In this document: one piece after another, positions 1 to 8,824 of the stretch
How positions within the stretch are numbered: position 1 is the first letter of the stretch
How the letters are laid out: each line of letters opens with the position of its first letter
Assembly (NCBI RefSeq): GCF_021295335.1
Contig: NZ_JAIWOT010000001.1
Coordinates: forward strand, 2,836,501 to 2,900,500
Reading direction: 5' to 3'
Source of the DNA: Komagataeibacter sp. FNDCF1
GTDB taxonomy: Bacteria > Pseudomonadota > Alphaproteobacteria > Acetobacterales > Acetobacteraceae
DNA: 64,000 nt
Made by a program: the position numbers and the translations under genes
Notes under the pieces: model-generated
Seen by the model: the letters and a program-made list of their open reading frames with translations, nothing else
What the model was told of the DNA's origin: nothing
Databases searched by the model: none

Positions 1-1587
1 ACCGGCAAGGACGAGGCCAGCTGGCTGAAATGGCTGGACATTACCGATGACCAGGTCGCCGCCCTGTCCAAGTTCGAGGATTTCCAGGCGGAAGTGAAGG
101 CGCGCGGCTTCAAGGACGCGCTGCTGCTGGGCATGGGTGGTTCCAGCCTTGGGCCCGAAGTGCTGGCGCAGACATTTGGCAAGCATGAAGGCTTCCCGCA
201 CCTGTACGTGCTCGACAGCACCGACCCGCAGCAGGTGCGCGATTTCGAGAAGAAGATCGACATCGGCAGGACGCTGTTCATCGTCTCCTCCAAGTCGGGC
301 GGCACGCTGGAGCCGAACATCCTCAAGGCCTATTTCTTCGATCAGGCGAAAAAGGTGCTGGGGGACAAGGCGGGTTCGCATTTCATCACCGTGACCGATC
401 CCGGCTCGCACATGGAAGACGTGGCGAAGAAGGACGGGTTCTGGAAGATATTCTACGGTGAAAAGCAGATCGGTGGCCGCTATTCCGTGCTGTCCGATTT
501 CGGGATGATCCCGGCCGCCGTGGCCGGCCTGCCGCTGAAGCTTTTGCTGGAATCCGCCCAGCGTGGCGAAAAGTCCTGTGCCGCTTCCGTCCCGCCCGCG
601 CAGAACCCCGGCGCGGTGCTGGGCACGGTGCTGGGTGTGGCCGCGCGCGATTTCGGGCGTGACAAGGTGACCATCATCGCCTCGCCCGGCATTTACGACA
701 TGGGTGCGTGGCTTGAGCAGCTCATTGCCGAATCAACCGGCAAGGAAGGCCGTGGCCTGATCCCCATCGATGACGAGACCATCGGCAAGAACAGCGTGTA
801 CGGCAGGGACCGCGTCTTTACCTATCTGCGCCTGGCTGAAGATCCCTGCCCGAAGCAGGACGCGGCGTTTGCCGCACTGGCCGAAGCGGGTGAGCCGGTG
901 GTCACCATCGAACTGCACGAGCGCCGCCAGGTGCTTGAGGAGTTCTTTCGCTGGGAATTCGCGACGGCGGTCGCGGGTGCGATAATCGGGATCAACCCGT
1001 TCGACCAGCCCGATGTCGAGGCCTCGAAGATCGAGACCAAGAAGATCACCACCGCCTATAACGAGACCGGAAAGCTGCCGCCGTACGAACCCTTTGCCAA
1101 GGACGGTCCGTTCGCCTTCTACGCCGACCCGAAAAACGCGCAGGCGCTGGGTGGGGCCACCACGGCGGAAGCGATCCTCAAGGCGCATTTCGCCCGGGGC
1201 AGGGCAGGCGACTACGTGGCCCTTCTGGCCTATATCGACCGGGATACCTGGACGCGCGAATGGATCCAGAAGGCGCGGCTGGCGCTGCGCGACGGGCTGA
1301 AGCTGGCCACGGCGGCCGAATTCGGCCCGCGTTTCCAGCATTCCACCGGTCAGGCCTACAAGGGCGGGCCGGACACGGGCGTGTTCGTGCAGATCACCTG
1401 CGATGACGAGGTGAACCTGCCGGTGCCGGGTGAGAAATATACCTTCAGCATCGTGAAGGAAGCCCAGGCGCGTGGCGACATGGAAGTTCTGGCCGAACGT
1501 GGCCGCCGCGTGCTGCGGGTGCATATCCATGGTGACCTCAGGGCAGGCCTTGAAAAACTGGGGCAGGATATGGCCCACGCGGTCTGA
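1..1587 (+). CDS. Glucose-6-phosphate isomerase domain, probably the 3' part of bifunctional transaldolase/phosphoglucose isomerase (5' cut by window edge)
   Basis: The frame is open to the left edge, so 528 codons are visible and the N-terminus is missing. Phosphoglucose isomerase signatures are clear: LLGMGGSSLGPE near the start, SSKSGGTLEPN around codon 100, and GGRYSVLSDFGMIPAA about 60 residues later. The enzyme interconverts glucose-6-P and fructose-6-P in the cytosol. In acetic acid bacteria this PGI type is normally the C-terminal half of a tal-pgi fusion directly upstream of gnd, and that is the context here. The transaldolase half lies outside the window, so the fusion itself is inferred. 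A terminator-like hairpin follows the stop codon. Confidence 0.9.
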   Translation, partial: TGKDEASWLKWLDITDDQVAALSKFEDFQAEVKARGFKDALLLGMGGSSLGPEVLAQTFGKHEGFPHLYVLDSTDPQQVRDFEKKIDIGRTLFIVSSKSGGTLEPNILKAYFFDQAKKVLGDKAGSHFITVTDPGSHMEDVAKKDGFWKIFYGEKQIGGRYSVLSDFGMIPAAVAGLPLKLLLESAQRGEKSCAASVPPAQNPGAVLGTVLGVAARDFGRDKVTIIASPGIYDMGAWLEQLIAESTGKEGRGLIPIDDETIGKNSVYGRDRVFTYLRLAEDPCPKQDAAFAALAEAGEPVVTIELHERRQVLEEFFRWEFATAVAGAIIGINPFDQPDVEASKIETKKITTAYNETGKLPPYEPFAKDGPFAFYADPKNAQALGGATTAEAILKAHFARGRAGDYVALLAYIDRDTWTREWIQKARLALRDGLKLATAAEFGPRFQHSTGQAYKGGPDTGVFVQITCDDEVNLPVPGEKYTFSIVKEAQARGDMEVLAERGRRVLRVHIHGDLRAGLEKLGQDMAHAV

Positions 1588-1602
1588 CCCGCGATTATCG
1601 GG

Positions 1603-1634
1603 ACCCGCCTCTCCACCAGGGGGGCGGGTTTCTT
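1603..1634 (+). terminator. Rho-independent terminator after the pgi frame
   Basis: The arms ACCCGCC and GGCGGGT enclose a 13-nt loop and are followed by a short T-rich run (TTTCTT). It starts 16 bases after the stop codon, so gnd probably has its own promoter. Confidence 0.6.
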
Positions 1635-1707
1635 GATTGTGGTCATTGGGAAAAGGGCGCGCAGGCGATAGGCCTGTAATCCATCCCCTCTTCAGGAGTA
1701 TTCAATC

Positions 1708-2706
1708 ATGCAGATCGGTATTGTTGGCCTTGGCAAGATGGGCGGCAACATTTCAGTCCGCCTGACCCGTCATGGCCATGACGTAGTGGCCTATGACCGT
1801 GACCCCGCCGTTACCGCAAAGGTATGCGGGCAGGCGGATGGTGGCCGGTGCACGCCCGCCACCGGCCTTGCGGACATGGTGGGCAGGCTTTCGGGCCGGA
1901 AGGTCATCTGGCTCATGCTGCCCGCAGGTGAAGTGACGGAACAGGCGGTACAGGAACTCGGTGGCCTCATGGGCAAGGGGGACATCATCATCGATGGTGG
2001 CAATTCCTTCTACAAGGATGACATCCGCCGCGCGGCCGAACTGGTGAAGAAGGGCATCGATTATGTCGATGTCGGCACATCCGGCGGCGTGTGGGGACTG
2101 GAGCGTGGCTACTGCATGATGTACGGCGGCACGAACGACGCCACCGACCACATCGACCCGATCCTCTCCGCCCTTGCCCCGGGGGTTGGCGATATTCCGC
2201 GCACCCCGAACCGTGACAGACCCGGCTTCGACCCGCGTGCCGAACAGGGCTACCTGCATTGTGGCCCTGCCGGTTCCGGCCATTTCGTGAAGATGGTCCA
2301 TAACGGCATCGAATACGGCATCATGCAGGCCTTCGCCGAAGGCTTTGACGTGATGAAGTCCAAGAACTCCAGCGAACTGCCAGAAAACCAGCGCTTCGAC
2401 CTGAACATGGCGGACATTGCCGAAGTCTGGCGCCGGGGCAGCGTGGTGTCCTCGTGGCTGCTGGACCTGTCGGCCAGCGCGCTGGCGGGCAACCCGGACC
2501 TGTCGAACTACAAGGGCGACGTGGCCGATTCGGGCGAGGGCCGCTGGACGATCGAGGCTGCGATCGAGGAAGCGGTGCCGGTGCCCGTCATCACCGCATC
2601 GCTGTTCACGCGCTTCCGTTCGCGCACGGGCAACAACTTTGCCGAGAAGATGCTGTCCGCCATGCGGTTCGGCTTTGGCGGTCACATCGAGGGTACGAAT
2701 AACTGA
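1708..2706 (+). CDS. gnd: 6-phosphogluconate dehydrogenase, decarboxylating, short form
   Basis: Oxidises and decarboxylates 6-phosphogluconate to ribulose-5-P in the pentose phosphate pathway. The N-terminal Rossmann motif [12 protein letters not shown] (residues 3-14) and the segment [19 protein letters not shown] around residue 190 hold the family's substrate and catalytic residues. At 332 aa this is the short class, not the ~470-aa enterobacterial class. Short forms from acetic acid bacteria are usually reported to prefer NAD, but cofactor preference cannot be read from the sequence with confidence. AGGAG sits at a good distance before the ATG. zwf follows 149 bases downstream, after a strong hairpin without a T-tract. 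Confidence 0.95.
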   Translation: MQIGIVGLGKMGGNISVRLTRHGHDVVAYDRDPAVTAKVCGQADGGRCTPATGLADMVGRLSGRKVIWLMLPAGEVTEQAVQELGGLMGKGDIIIDGGNSFYKDDIRRAAELVKKGIDYVDVGTSGGVWGLERGYCMMYGGTNDATDHIDPILSALAPGVGDIPRTPNRDRPGFDPRAEQGYLHCGPAGSGHFVKMVHNGIEYGIMQAFAEGFDVMKSKNSSELPENQRFDLNMADIAEVWRRGSVVSSWLLDLSASALAGNPDLSNYKGDVADSGEGRWTIEAAIEEAVPVPVITASLFTRFRSRTGNNFAEKMLSAMRFGFGGHIEGTNN

Positions 2707-2712
2707 CCTGCC

Positions 2713-2734
2713 GCCCGGTCGGTACCGGCCGGGC
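2713..2734. other. Intergenic hairpin between gnd and zwf
   Basis: An 11-bp stem with one G-T wobble (arm GCCCGGTCGGT) closes with essentially no loop right after the gnd stop codon. There is no T-tract, so it is more likely an mRNA 3'-end stabiliser or Rho-associated site than an intrinsic terminator. Confidence 0.5.
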
Positions 2735-2855
2735 CATCAGGGTGCTACGCATAGGGACCCTGGCTGTTCCTGGATGAAATGACAGCGCTTAATGACTGCA
2801 ACCGGAACAGCCGGCGGAGGGAGACGAGCGGAAACAGTTCAGGAATGGCAGTACC

Positions 2856-4385
2856 ATGGAAAACATCATTGCCTCGGCGGTATCGCAGGTTGGCGACGGC
2901 GGGCCGGATTACACCCCCCGGCGCAGCCCCGCCGGCTCATTTGTCATCTTTGGTGGTGGAGGGGACCTGACGCGCCGCCTGCTGCTTCCCGCCATCTACA
3001 ACCTTGCCTGCGCCGACCTGCTTGATGACGGCTTTGGCATCATAGCGGTTGACCGCGCCGAGCTGGGCGATGAACAGCTGCGCCAGAACGTGCGCGAGGC
3101 GCTGGAAGATTTTGCCGCCCGCCGCCGGGCAGATGCCGTCCCCCTGCGTGAGGATGTGTGGGAATGGATGAAGCCCCGCATCCGCTACGTGCGCGGTGAC
3201 TTCGAAACCCCGCAGACCTACGGTGACGTCGCCGCCATGGTGGGGGAGCAGAACTGCATCTTCTATCTTGCCGTCGCCGCCCGTTTCTTTGGCCCCATTG
3301 TCGACCGGCTGGGGGAGGCAGGGCTGGTGCGCGAAGGGCGGCATACCTTCCGCCGCGTGATCGTGGAAAAGCCCTTCGGCAATGACCTGCCCTCGGCCGT
3401 CGCGCTGAACATGCGCCTGCTGCGCACGCTTGACGAAAGCCAGATCTACCGGATCGACCATTACCTGGGCAAGGAGACGGTGCAGAACATCATGGCGCTG
3501 CGCTTCTCCAACGGATTTTTCGAGCCGCTGTGGAACCGCCAGAACATCGACCACGTGCAGATCACCGCAGCCGAGACGGTGGGTGTGGAACAGCGCGCCC
3601 GGTTTTACGAAAGTACCGGCGCCCTGCGCGACATGGTGCCCAACCACGTCATGCAGCTTCTGGCCATGACCGCGATGGAGGCCCCGATCTCGTTCGAGGC
3701 CGATGCCGTGCGCAACGAGAAGACAAAGGTGCTGGATGCGATCCATCCCCTCTCGCCGCCCGATGTGGTGCGCGGGCAGTATGCGCCCGGCGTTGTGGGC
3801 GGCAGGGACGTGCCGGGCTACCGGCAGGAACCGGGGGTCGACCCCCATTCCCTGACCGAGACCTACATGGCCATGAAGTTCCGCATCGATAACTGGCGCT
3901 GGGCCGGGGTGCCGTTCTACGTGCGCACGGGCAAGCGCCTGGCCGCGCGCAAGACCGAGATTGCGATCCATTTCAAGTCAGCACCCTACGCCCTGTTCCG
4001 CGATACGCCGGTGGACAGGCTGACCCCCAACATCATGGTCATCCATATCCAGCCGACCGAAGGGGTGACGCTGCAGTTTTCTGCCAAGGTGCCCGGCCCC
4101 GCAGTCAGGCTGGGGGGCGTGCGCATGAAGTTCGACTATGCCGAATGGTTCAGCGAAGGTCCCAGCACCGGCTACGAGACCCTGATCTATGACTGCATGA
4201 TCGGTGATGCCACGCTGTTCCAGCGCGCCGACAATATCGAAGCCGGGTGGCGCGCCGTCCAGCCGGTTCTGGACTGGGGGCAGGATGCCCGCAGCCTTGC
4301 CTTTTACGCCGCGGGCAGCGAGGGGCCTGAAGCCGCCGATGCCCTGCTTGCACGTGACCACCGCCACTGGCTCAAGATCGGATGA
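2856..4385 (+). CDS. zwf: Glucose-6-phosphate 1-dehydrogenase
   Basis: First enzyme of the oxidative pentose phosphate and Entner-Doudoroff routes, oxidising glucose-6-P to 6-phosphogluconolactone with NAD(P)+. FGGGGDLTRRLLLPAIYNL (about residues 32-50) is the cofactor-binding loop, and RIDHYLGKE (about residue 200) is the family substrate-binding signature with catalytic His/Lys. The 509-aa length fits the family. AGGAA lies about 12 bases before the chosen ATG. The stop codon overlaps the next start as ATGA, which indicates a translationally coupled operon running through the HAD genes to pgl. Confidence 0.97.
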   Translation: MENIIASAVSQVGDGGPDYTPRRSPAGSFVIFGGGGDLTRRLLLPAIYNLACADLLDDGFGIIAVDRAELGDEQLRQNVREALEDFAARRRADAVPLREDVWEWMKPRIRYVRGDFETPQTYGDVAAMVGEQNCIFYLAVAARFFGPIVDRLGEAGLVREGRHTFRRVIVEKPFGNDLPSAVALNMRLLRTLDESQIYRIDHYLGKETVQNIMALRFSNGFFEPLWNRQNIDHVQITAAETVGVEQRARFYESTGALRDMVPNHVMQLLAMTAMEAPISFEADAVRNEKTKVLDAIHPLSPPDVVRGQYAPGVVGGRDVPGYRQEPGVDPHSLTETYMAMKFRIDNWRWAGVPFYVRTGKRLAARKTEIAIHFKSAPYALFRDTPVDRLTPNIMVIHIQPTEGVTLQFSAKVPGPAVRLGGVRMKFDYAEWFSEGPSTGYETLIYDCMIGDATLFQRADNIEAGWRAVQPVLDWGQDARSLAFYAAGSEGPEAADALLARDHRHWLKIG

Positions 4386-5218
4386 TGCCCATGACCCCAC
4401 CCGTTTCCCCCGCAGGCCGCGTGCGCCTTGTCGTGTCCGATATCGATGGCACCCTGATCACGCCCGCGCGTGAAATCACGGCCGCGGCGCACAGGGCGGC
4501 GGATGACCTGCGGGCGGCGGGCATCCGCCTCAGCCTTGTCAGCAGCCGCGCCCCGCGTGGCATGATGCAGTATGTCAGGGCATTGCGGATCGAAACCCCC
4601 ATCGCCGGGCTGAATGGCGGCCTGATCTGTGATCCCGATGGCACGATCCGTGAGCGGCTGTCGCTTGATGCGCAGGCTGTGCGCACGGCTGTGGAATTCC
4701 TGATCGCCCACGGGGTGGAACCGTGGCTGTTCATCGGCCATGACTGGCTGGTGCGCCGGGCGGACACGCCGCAGGTCGCTCATGAACGCGAAGTGGTGCA
4801 GACCACGCCTGTACAGGTGGATGACTTTGCCGGGCATTACACCGATGTGGGCAAGATCATGGGTGTCGCATCCGATCCTGCCGCCCTGCCGGGGGTGGAG
4901 CGCGACCTTGCGAACCTGCTGGGGGGGCAGGCGAGCGTACACCGTTCGTCACCCATTTACCTTGATATCACGCACCCTCGGGCGAACAAGGGCTATGCGG
5001 CAAAAGAACTGGCGCATCTGCTCGATACTGATATCCGGGATACGGCATGTATCGGGGATATGAACAACGATATTCCCATGCTGAAGGAAGCCGGGGTCAG
5101 CATTGCCATGGGCAATGCCCCCGACAACGTGAAGGCCCATGCCCGCTTCGTGACGAAGCCCAATACCGACGATGGATGGGCCTTCGCGATGGAAAGTTTT
5201 GTACTGCCCCGCACCTGA
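4382..5218 (+). CDS. HAD-superfamily (Cof-type) sugar-phosphatase-like hydrolase 1
   Basis: Cytosolic phosphatase of the HAD superfamily, 278 aa. Motif I is VSDIDGTL (about residues 17-24), with the nucleophilic Asp and the second catalytic Asp. Motif II is the Ser in LVSSRAP. Motif IV is GDMNNDIPML near residue 225. The large cap between motifs II and III fits the Cof/YidA type, which usually removes phosphate from sugar phosphates. It overlaps zwf by ATGA and is followed after 31 bases by a paralogue. Its position between zwf and pgl suggests a sugar-phosphate substrate, but the substrate is unknown. Confidence 0.85.
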   Translation: MMPMTPPVSPAGRVRLVVSDIDGTLITPAREITAAAHRAADDLRAAGIRLSLVSSRAPRGMMQYVRALRIETPIAGLNGGLICDPDGTIRERLSLDAQAVRTAVEFLIAHGVEPWLFIGHDWLVRRADTPQVAHEREVVQTTPVQVDDFAGHYTDVGKIMGVASDPAALPGVERDLANLLGGQASVHRSSPIYLDITHPRANKGYAAKELAHLLDTDIRDTACIGDMNNDIPMLKEAGVSIAMGNAPDNVKAHARFVTKPNTDDGWAFAMESFVLPRT

Positions 5219-5249
5219 TGATCGTGCGGCACAGAAGGGAGAGTTGAAC

Positions 5250-6080
5250 ATGCCCCAGGACGCTGCCGGGACCCCGGCCAGCCAGATCAGGCTGGTACTG
5301 GCCGATGTGGATGGCACACTGGTCACGAAGGACAAGATCCTGACACCACGCGCGATCCGCGCCGTCGAACGCCTGCGCGAACGGGGCATCCTGTTCACCA
5401 TTACCAGCGGCCGGCCACCCAAGGGCATGAAGATGGTGATCGACCCGCTGAAAATCTCGGAGCCGATCGCGGGCTTCAACGGCGGCATGATGGTCCGGCC
5501 CGATTTTACCGTGATCGAGGCCCGCACGCTTCCGGCCGACACGGCACGCAGGGTGATCGGCATCATCCGTGACCACAAGGCCGACCCGTGGGTCTATGAT
5601 GGCAATGACTGGATCGTCTCCAGAGTCGATGCGCCCCATGTCGCGCGCGAACAGTGGACGGTCAAGTTCCCGCCCGTGGTGGGCGATGTGGAGGCAAAGC
5701 TGGACCAGGTGGTCAAGATCACCGGCGTCAGCGACGATCTCGATCTCATGAAGCGGCTCGAGCATGATCTCCAGCAGGCGCTGGGCGATACGGCGTCGGC
5801 CGCGCTGTCGCAGCCGTACTATGTGGACGTGACCAACAGGGACGCCAACAAGGGCGGCGTGGTGATGGCGCTCGAACGCCTGCTGGGCATTCCCGCCAGC
5901 CAGATGGTGACACTGGGCGACCAGCCCAATGACGTGCTGATGTTCCGCAAGAGCGGCATGTCCATCGCCATGGGGCAGGCCAGCCCCGAGGTGCAGAAGC
6001 AGGCGACCCATGTCTCGACATCGTGCGAGGAGGAAGGATTCGCCAATGGAATCGAGAAATTCGTGCTGGGGGATGCATGA
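5250..6080 (+). CDS. HAD-superfamily (Cof-type) sugar-phosphatase-like hydrolase 2
   Basis: Paralogue of the preceding gene, 276 aa. Motif I is LADVDGTL, motif II the Thr/Ser of FTITSGRPP, and motif IV GDQPNDVLMF. Shared segments such as IAGFNGG and DVTNRDANKG versus DITHPRANKG show that the two arose by tandem duplication. The ATG at 5250 was chosen because AGAAGGGAG lies just upstream and the protein then begins close to motif I; the frame is open further left inside the previous gene. The stop codon overlaps the beginning of the pgl frame. The function is probably dephosphorylation of a sugar phosphate; the substrate is not known. Confidence 0.85.
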   Translation: MPQDAAGTPASQIRLVLADVDGTLVTKDKILTPRAIRAVERLRERGILFTITSGRPPKGMKMVIDPLKISEPIAGFNGGMMVRPDFTVIEARTLPADTARRVIGIIRDHKADPWVYDGNDWIVSRVDAPHVAREQWTVKFPPVVGDVEAKLDQVVKITGVSDDLDLMKRLEHDLQQALGDTASAALSQPYYVDVTNRDANKGGVVMALERLLGIPASQMVTLGDQPNDVLMFRKSGMSIAMGQASPEVQKQATHVSTSCEEEGFANGIEKFVLGDA

Positions 6081-6081
6081 C

Positions 6082-6822
6082 ATGACAGGTGGACATGATG
6101 TGAAAACGGGCGCGATGGTGGTCCTGCCCGATTCCGAGGCCATTGCGCAGCACATGGCGAAGTGGCTGACGGAACAGGCGCTGGCGAAAAAGGGCGGCCC
6201 GTTCGTGATCGCGCTTTCGGGCGGGTCCACGCCAAAGCGGCTGTACCAGATTCTTGCATCTGCTGAATACCGTGACCGTTTTCCATGGGCGGACACGCAG
6301 TTCTTCTTTGGCGATGAACGTTTCGTGCCGGAGAGTGATACGGCCAGCAACTACAACATGGTCGAGACCGAAATGCTGGCACATGTAAAGGTGCCGCCCG
6401 CCAACGTGCACCCCATGCCCACATCGGGCGACCCGGCGCAGGCGGCGGCGCAATACCAGGCGGAACTGGAGAAGGTATATGGCGGCAGGGTGCTGCAACC
6501 CGGCCGGCCGCTGTTTGACGTGGTGATGCTGGGGCTGGGGGATAACGGGCATACCGCCTCGCTCTTTCCACGCCAGCCGGTGCTGCAGGAAAAGAAGCTG
6601 TGGGTCTCGACCTGCGTGCCCGATGACGCGCCCCATACCCGCATCACGCTGACCTATCCCGCCATCCATTCCAGCCGCCACGTGGTGTTCATGCTGGCGG
6701 GTGCCGGCAAGCGCGAAGCCTTTGCAAAGGTGCGTGCCGGCGACCCGGCGGAACCCGCCAGCCACATCACGACCGAAGGCGAACTCATCTGGCTTATGGA
6801 CAAGGCGGCGGCGGGGCAATAA
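6082..6822 (+). CDS. pgl: 6-phosphogluconolactonase (DevB/Pgl type)
   Basis: Hydrolyses 6-phosphogluconolactone to 6-phosphogluconate, the step between zwf and gnd. Family signatures are ALSGGSTPKRLY near residue 45, FFGDERFVPESD around 75, and MLGLGDNGHTASLFP around 155. About 246 aa, normal for DevB-type enzymes. An in-frame ATG at 6073 would overlap the previous stop codon; 6082 was preferred because GGGGGA then lies 8-10 bases upstream. It sits in the zwf operon, 96 bases before rpiA. Confidence 0.95.
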   Translation: MTGGHDVKTGAMVVLPDSEAIAQHMAKWLTEQALAKKGGPFVIALSGGSTPKRLYQILASAEYRDRFPWADTQFFFGDERFVPESDTASNYNMVETEMLAHVKVPPANVHPMPTSGDPAQAAAQYQAELEKVYGGRVLQPGRPLFDVVMLGLGDNGHTASLFPRQPVLQEKKLWVSTCVPDDAPHTRITLTYPAIHSSRHVVFMLAGAGKREAFAKVRAGDPAEPASHITTEGELIWLMDKAAAGQ

Positions 6823-6918
6823 GTGCGTTTGACGGACCTGGCCCCGCAGATGCATCACGGCCAATAAGAACGACGGGGCACCCACGGCAGGGATGCCCCG
6901 CAGAAGAGGAAACAGCGC

Positions 6919-7623
6919 ATGTCCACCCAGAATACGGACCCCAGGGCAGAACTGAAACGCAAGGCCGCGATCGAGGCCGCCGACATGGTGAAGGACGGCA
7001 TGGTGGTCGGCCTTGGTTCGGGCAGCACATCCGCCTTCATGATCGAGGAACTTGGCCGCCGCTGGGCTGAAGGGCTACGGTTCTGCGCCATTCCCACATC
7101 CGAGCGCTCGGCCGAGCAGGCGCGCTCGCACGGGATCAGGCTGGTGACGTTCGCCACCCACCCGCAGATCGACCTTGATATCGACGGCGCGGATGAAGTG
7201 GAGCGCGGGACGCTGAACCTGATCAAGGGACTGGGCGGCGCGCTGTTCCGGGAGAAGATCGTGGCCGCCGCTTCACGCCGGTTCGTGGTGGTGGTGGATG
7301 ACAGCAAGCTGGTGGACCGGCTGGGGGCGAAGGTACCCGTGCCGGTGGAAGTCGCCAATTTCGGCTGGACCTCCACCATGCGCCAGCTTGAGGCGCTGGG
7401 TGCGAAAGTGACCCAGCGGCTGGACCGCAGCGGCAATGTATTCGTGACCGATGGGGGGAACATGATCCTTGATTGCCATTTTGGCGAGATTGCCGATTCG
7501 TGCGCCCTGCAGCGCCAGCTCGGGCAGATCGTGGGCGTGATCGAGACCGGCCTGTTCATTGGCCGCACGTCCGAAGTGATCGTGGCCACCGCCGATGGCC
7601 TGCAGAGGCTGCACGCGGCATGA
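6919..7623 (+). CDS. rpiA: Ribose-5-phosphate isomerase A
   Basis: Interconverts ribose-5-P and ribulose-5-P. Diagnostic segments are GLGSGSTSAFMI (about residues 32-43, phosphate-binding loop), DLDIDGADEVE (about 90, catalytic Asp residues) and KGLGGALFREKI (about 104). The 234-aa length is normal. It has its own AGAGGAAAC ribosome-binding region. Its TGA overlaps the ATG of the gluconokinase gene, so the two are translationally coupled. Confidence 0.96.
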   Translation: MSTQNTDPRAELKRKAAIEAADMVKDGMVVGLGSGSTSAFMIEELGRRWAEGLRFCAIPTSERSAEQARSHGIRLVTFATHPQIDLDIDGADEVERGTLNLIKGLGGALFREKIVAAASRRFVVVVDDSKLVDRLGAKVPVPVEVANFGWTSTMRQLEALGAKVTQRLDRSGNVFVTDGGNMILDCHFGEIADSCALQRQLGQIVGVIETGLFIGRTSEVIVATADGLQRLHAA

Positions 7624-8171
7624 CGGGCAGGGCATTGCAGGATCAGGGCGTCCGGCCGCTGGTCCTGGTCATCATGGGGGTGTCGGGCTGCGGCAAGACG
7701 ACCCTGGCGGTAGGGCTGCACAACCTGCTGGGCTGGCCTTATCAGGAAGGCGACCTCCTGCACCCGCGCGCCAATGTGGAAAAAATGGCGGCGGGCATTC
7801 CCCTGACCGATGCCGACCGCCTGCCATGGCTGGAAAGCTGCCATGAATGGCTGCTGGAGCGCGTCCGGTCGGGGCAGGGGGGTATCCTGACCTGTTCGGC
7901 GCTCAAACGCTCCTATCGCGACCTGCTGCGCGGGGATGGGGCGACCGGTATTGTATTCGTCTATCTGGAAATACCCGAGGATACGCTGCATGACCGCCTG
8001 CAGCGCAGGCGGGGGCATTACATGCCCGCCAGCCTGCTGCCCAGCCAGCTTGCAACGCTGGAGCCGCCCACACCCGATGAGCATCCGGTCGTGGTGCATC
8101 TGGAAGCAACGCCTGCCGAACTGATTGCCGAGACCCTGGGCCTGCTGAAAGAGAAATTCCCGGAACGCTGA
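7620..8171 (+). CDS. gntK: Gluconokinase
   Basis: Phosphorylates gluconate to 6-phosphogluconate with ATP. The P-loop GVSGCGKTT lies at about residues 20-28, followed by family segments EGDLLHPRANVEKMAAGIPL and CSALKRSYRDLLR. 183 aa, typical for thermoresistant GntK. The ATG overlaps the rpiA stop as ATGA. In an acetic acid bacterium this feeds extracellularly produced gluconate into the oxidative pentose phosphate enzymes encoded immediately upstream. Confidence 0.95.
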   Translation: MTGRALQDQGVRPLVLVIMGVSGCGKTTLAVGLHNLLGWPYQEGDLLHPRANVEKMAAGIPLTDADRLPWLESCHEWLLERVRSGQGGILTCSALKRSYRDLLRGDGATGIVFVYLEIPEDTLHDRLQRRRGHYMPASLLPSQLATLEPPTPDEHPVVVHLEATPAELIAETLGLLKEKFPER

Positions 8172-8207
8172 CGGATTATTCCAAGGCAATCCATTGATAA
8201 AGGATGA

Positions 8208-8286
8208 GAAAAGTTTCTGGCCGTCGCTTTTTCAAAAAGGCGGCGTGCCGTGAAGCTTTTTGAAAAAAGGCTTCACCAGAAAACGT
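8208..8286. repeat. Double-hairpin intergenic element, copy A
   Basis: Outer arms TTTCTGG and CCAGAAA pair perfectly. Inside are a CGCTTTTTC/AAAAAGGCG hairpin and a TGAAGC(C)TTTTT/AAAAAAGGCTTCA hairpin. It lies between gntK and the LMW phosphatase gene, the only copy between tandem rather than convergent genes. Confidence 0.85.
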
Positions 8287-8350
8287 CCTTATGATGTGCG
8301 GGAGATTTCGTGGGCAGCATTCTGACACTGACCAGCCGGGCAAGGAACTG

Positions 8351-8824
8351 ATGACCCGCTCTCCCGCCGTACTGTTCGTCTGCATGGGCAATATCTGCCG
8401 CTCCCCACTTGCGGAAGCCGCATTCCGTGATGCGGCCCGGCGGGCGGGGATGGATGTGGTGGTTGATTCGGCCGGTACGGGCAACTGGCATGCCGGTTCC
8501 GCGCCGGACCGGCGCGCCTGTGCGGTTGCCCTGCGCCATGGCATGGATATCAGCCGCTACCGCGCACGCGTGGTGCGCCCTGCGGATTTTGAACGCTTTA
8601 CTCATATCGTGGCGCTGGATCACGCCAATCTGGCTCACCTGCGCGCCATGCGGCCTGCGGGCAGTCACGCGCGCCTGTCCCTGCTGCTGGACCATGTGCC
8701 CGGCAGGCAGGGCCATGCCGTGGCTGATCCGTATTATGGTGATGCCAGCGGGTTTGACACCACGTGGCGGGACGTTACGGCCGGGGCCGAAGCCCTTGTG
8801 GCCATGCTGAAGGGCGGGACGTGA
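8351..8824 (+). CDS. Low-molecular-weight protein-tyrosine-phosphatase family protein
   Basis: The P-loop CMGNICRSP (C-X5-R-S, about residues 12-20) and the C-terminal ADPYYG with its catalytic Asp define the LMW-PTP family. 157 aa from the ATG at 8351, which has AAGGA 5 bases upstream; the frame extends further left without a better start. Its TGA overlaps the GTG start of the fructosamine-kinase-like gene. LMW-PTP genes beside fructosamine-kinase homologues have been linked to dephosphorylation of ribulosamine 5-phosphates in protein deglycation. That role is an inference here; a phosphotyrosine substrate is the alternative. Confidence 0.9.
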   Translation: MTRSPAVLFVCMGNICRSPLAEAAFRDAARRAGMDVVVDSAGTGNWHAGSAPDRRACAVALRHGMDISRYRARVVRPADFERFTHIVALDHANLAHLRAMRPAGSHARLSLLLDHVPGRQGHAVADPYYGDASGFDTTWRDVTAGAEALVAMLKGGT

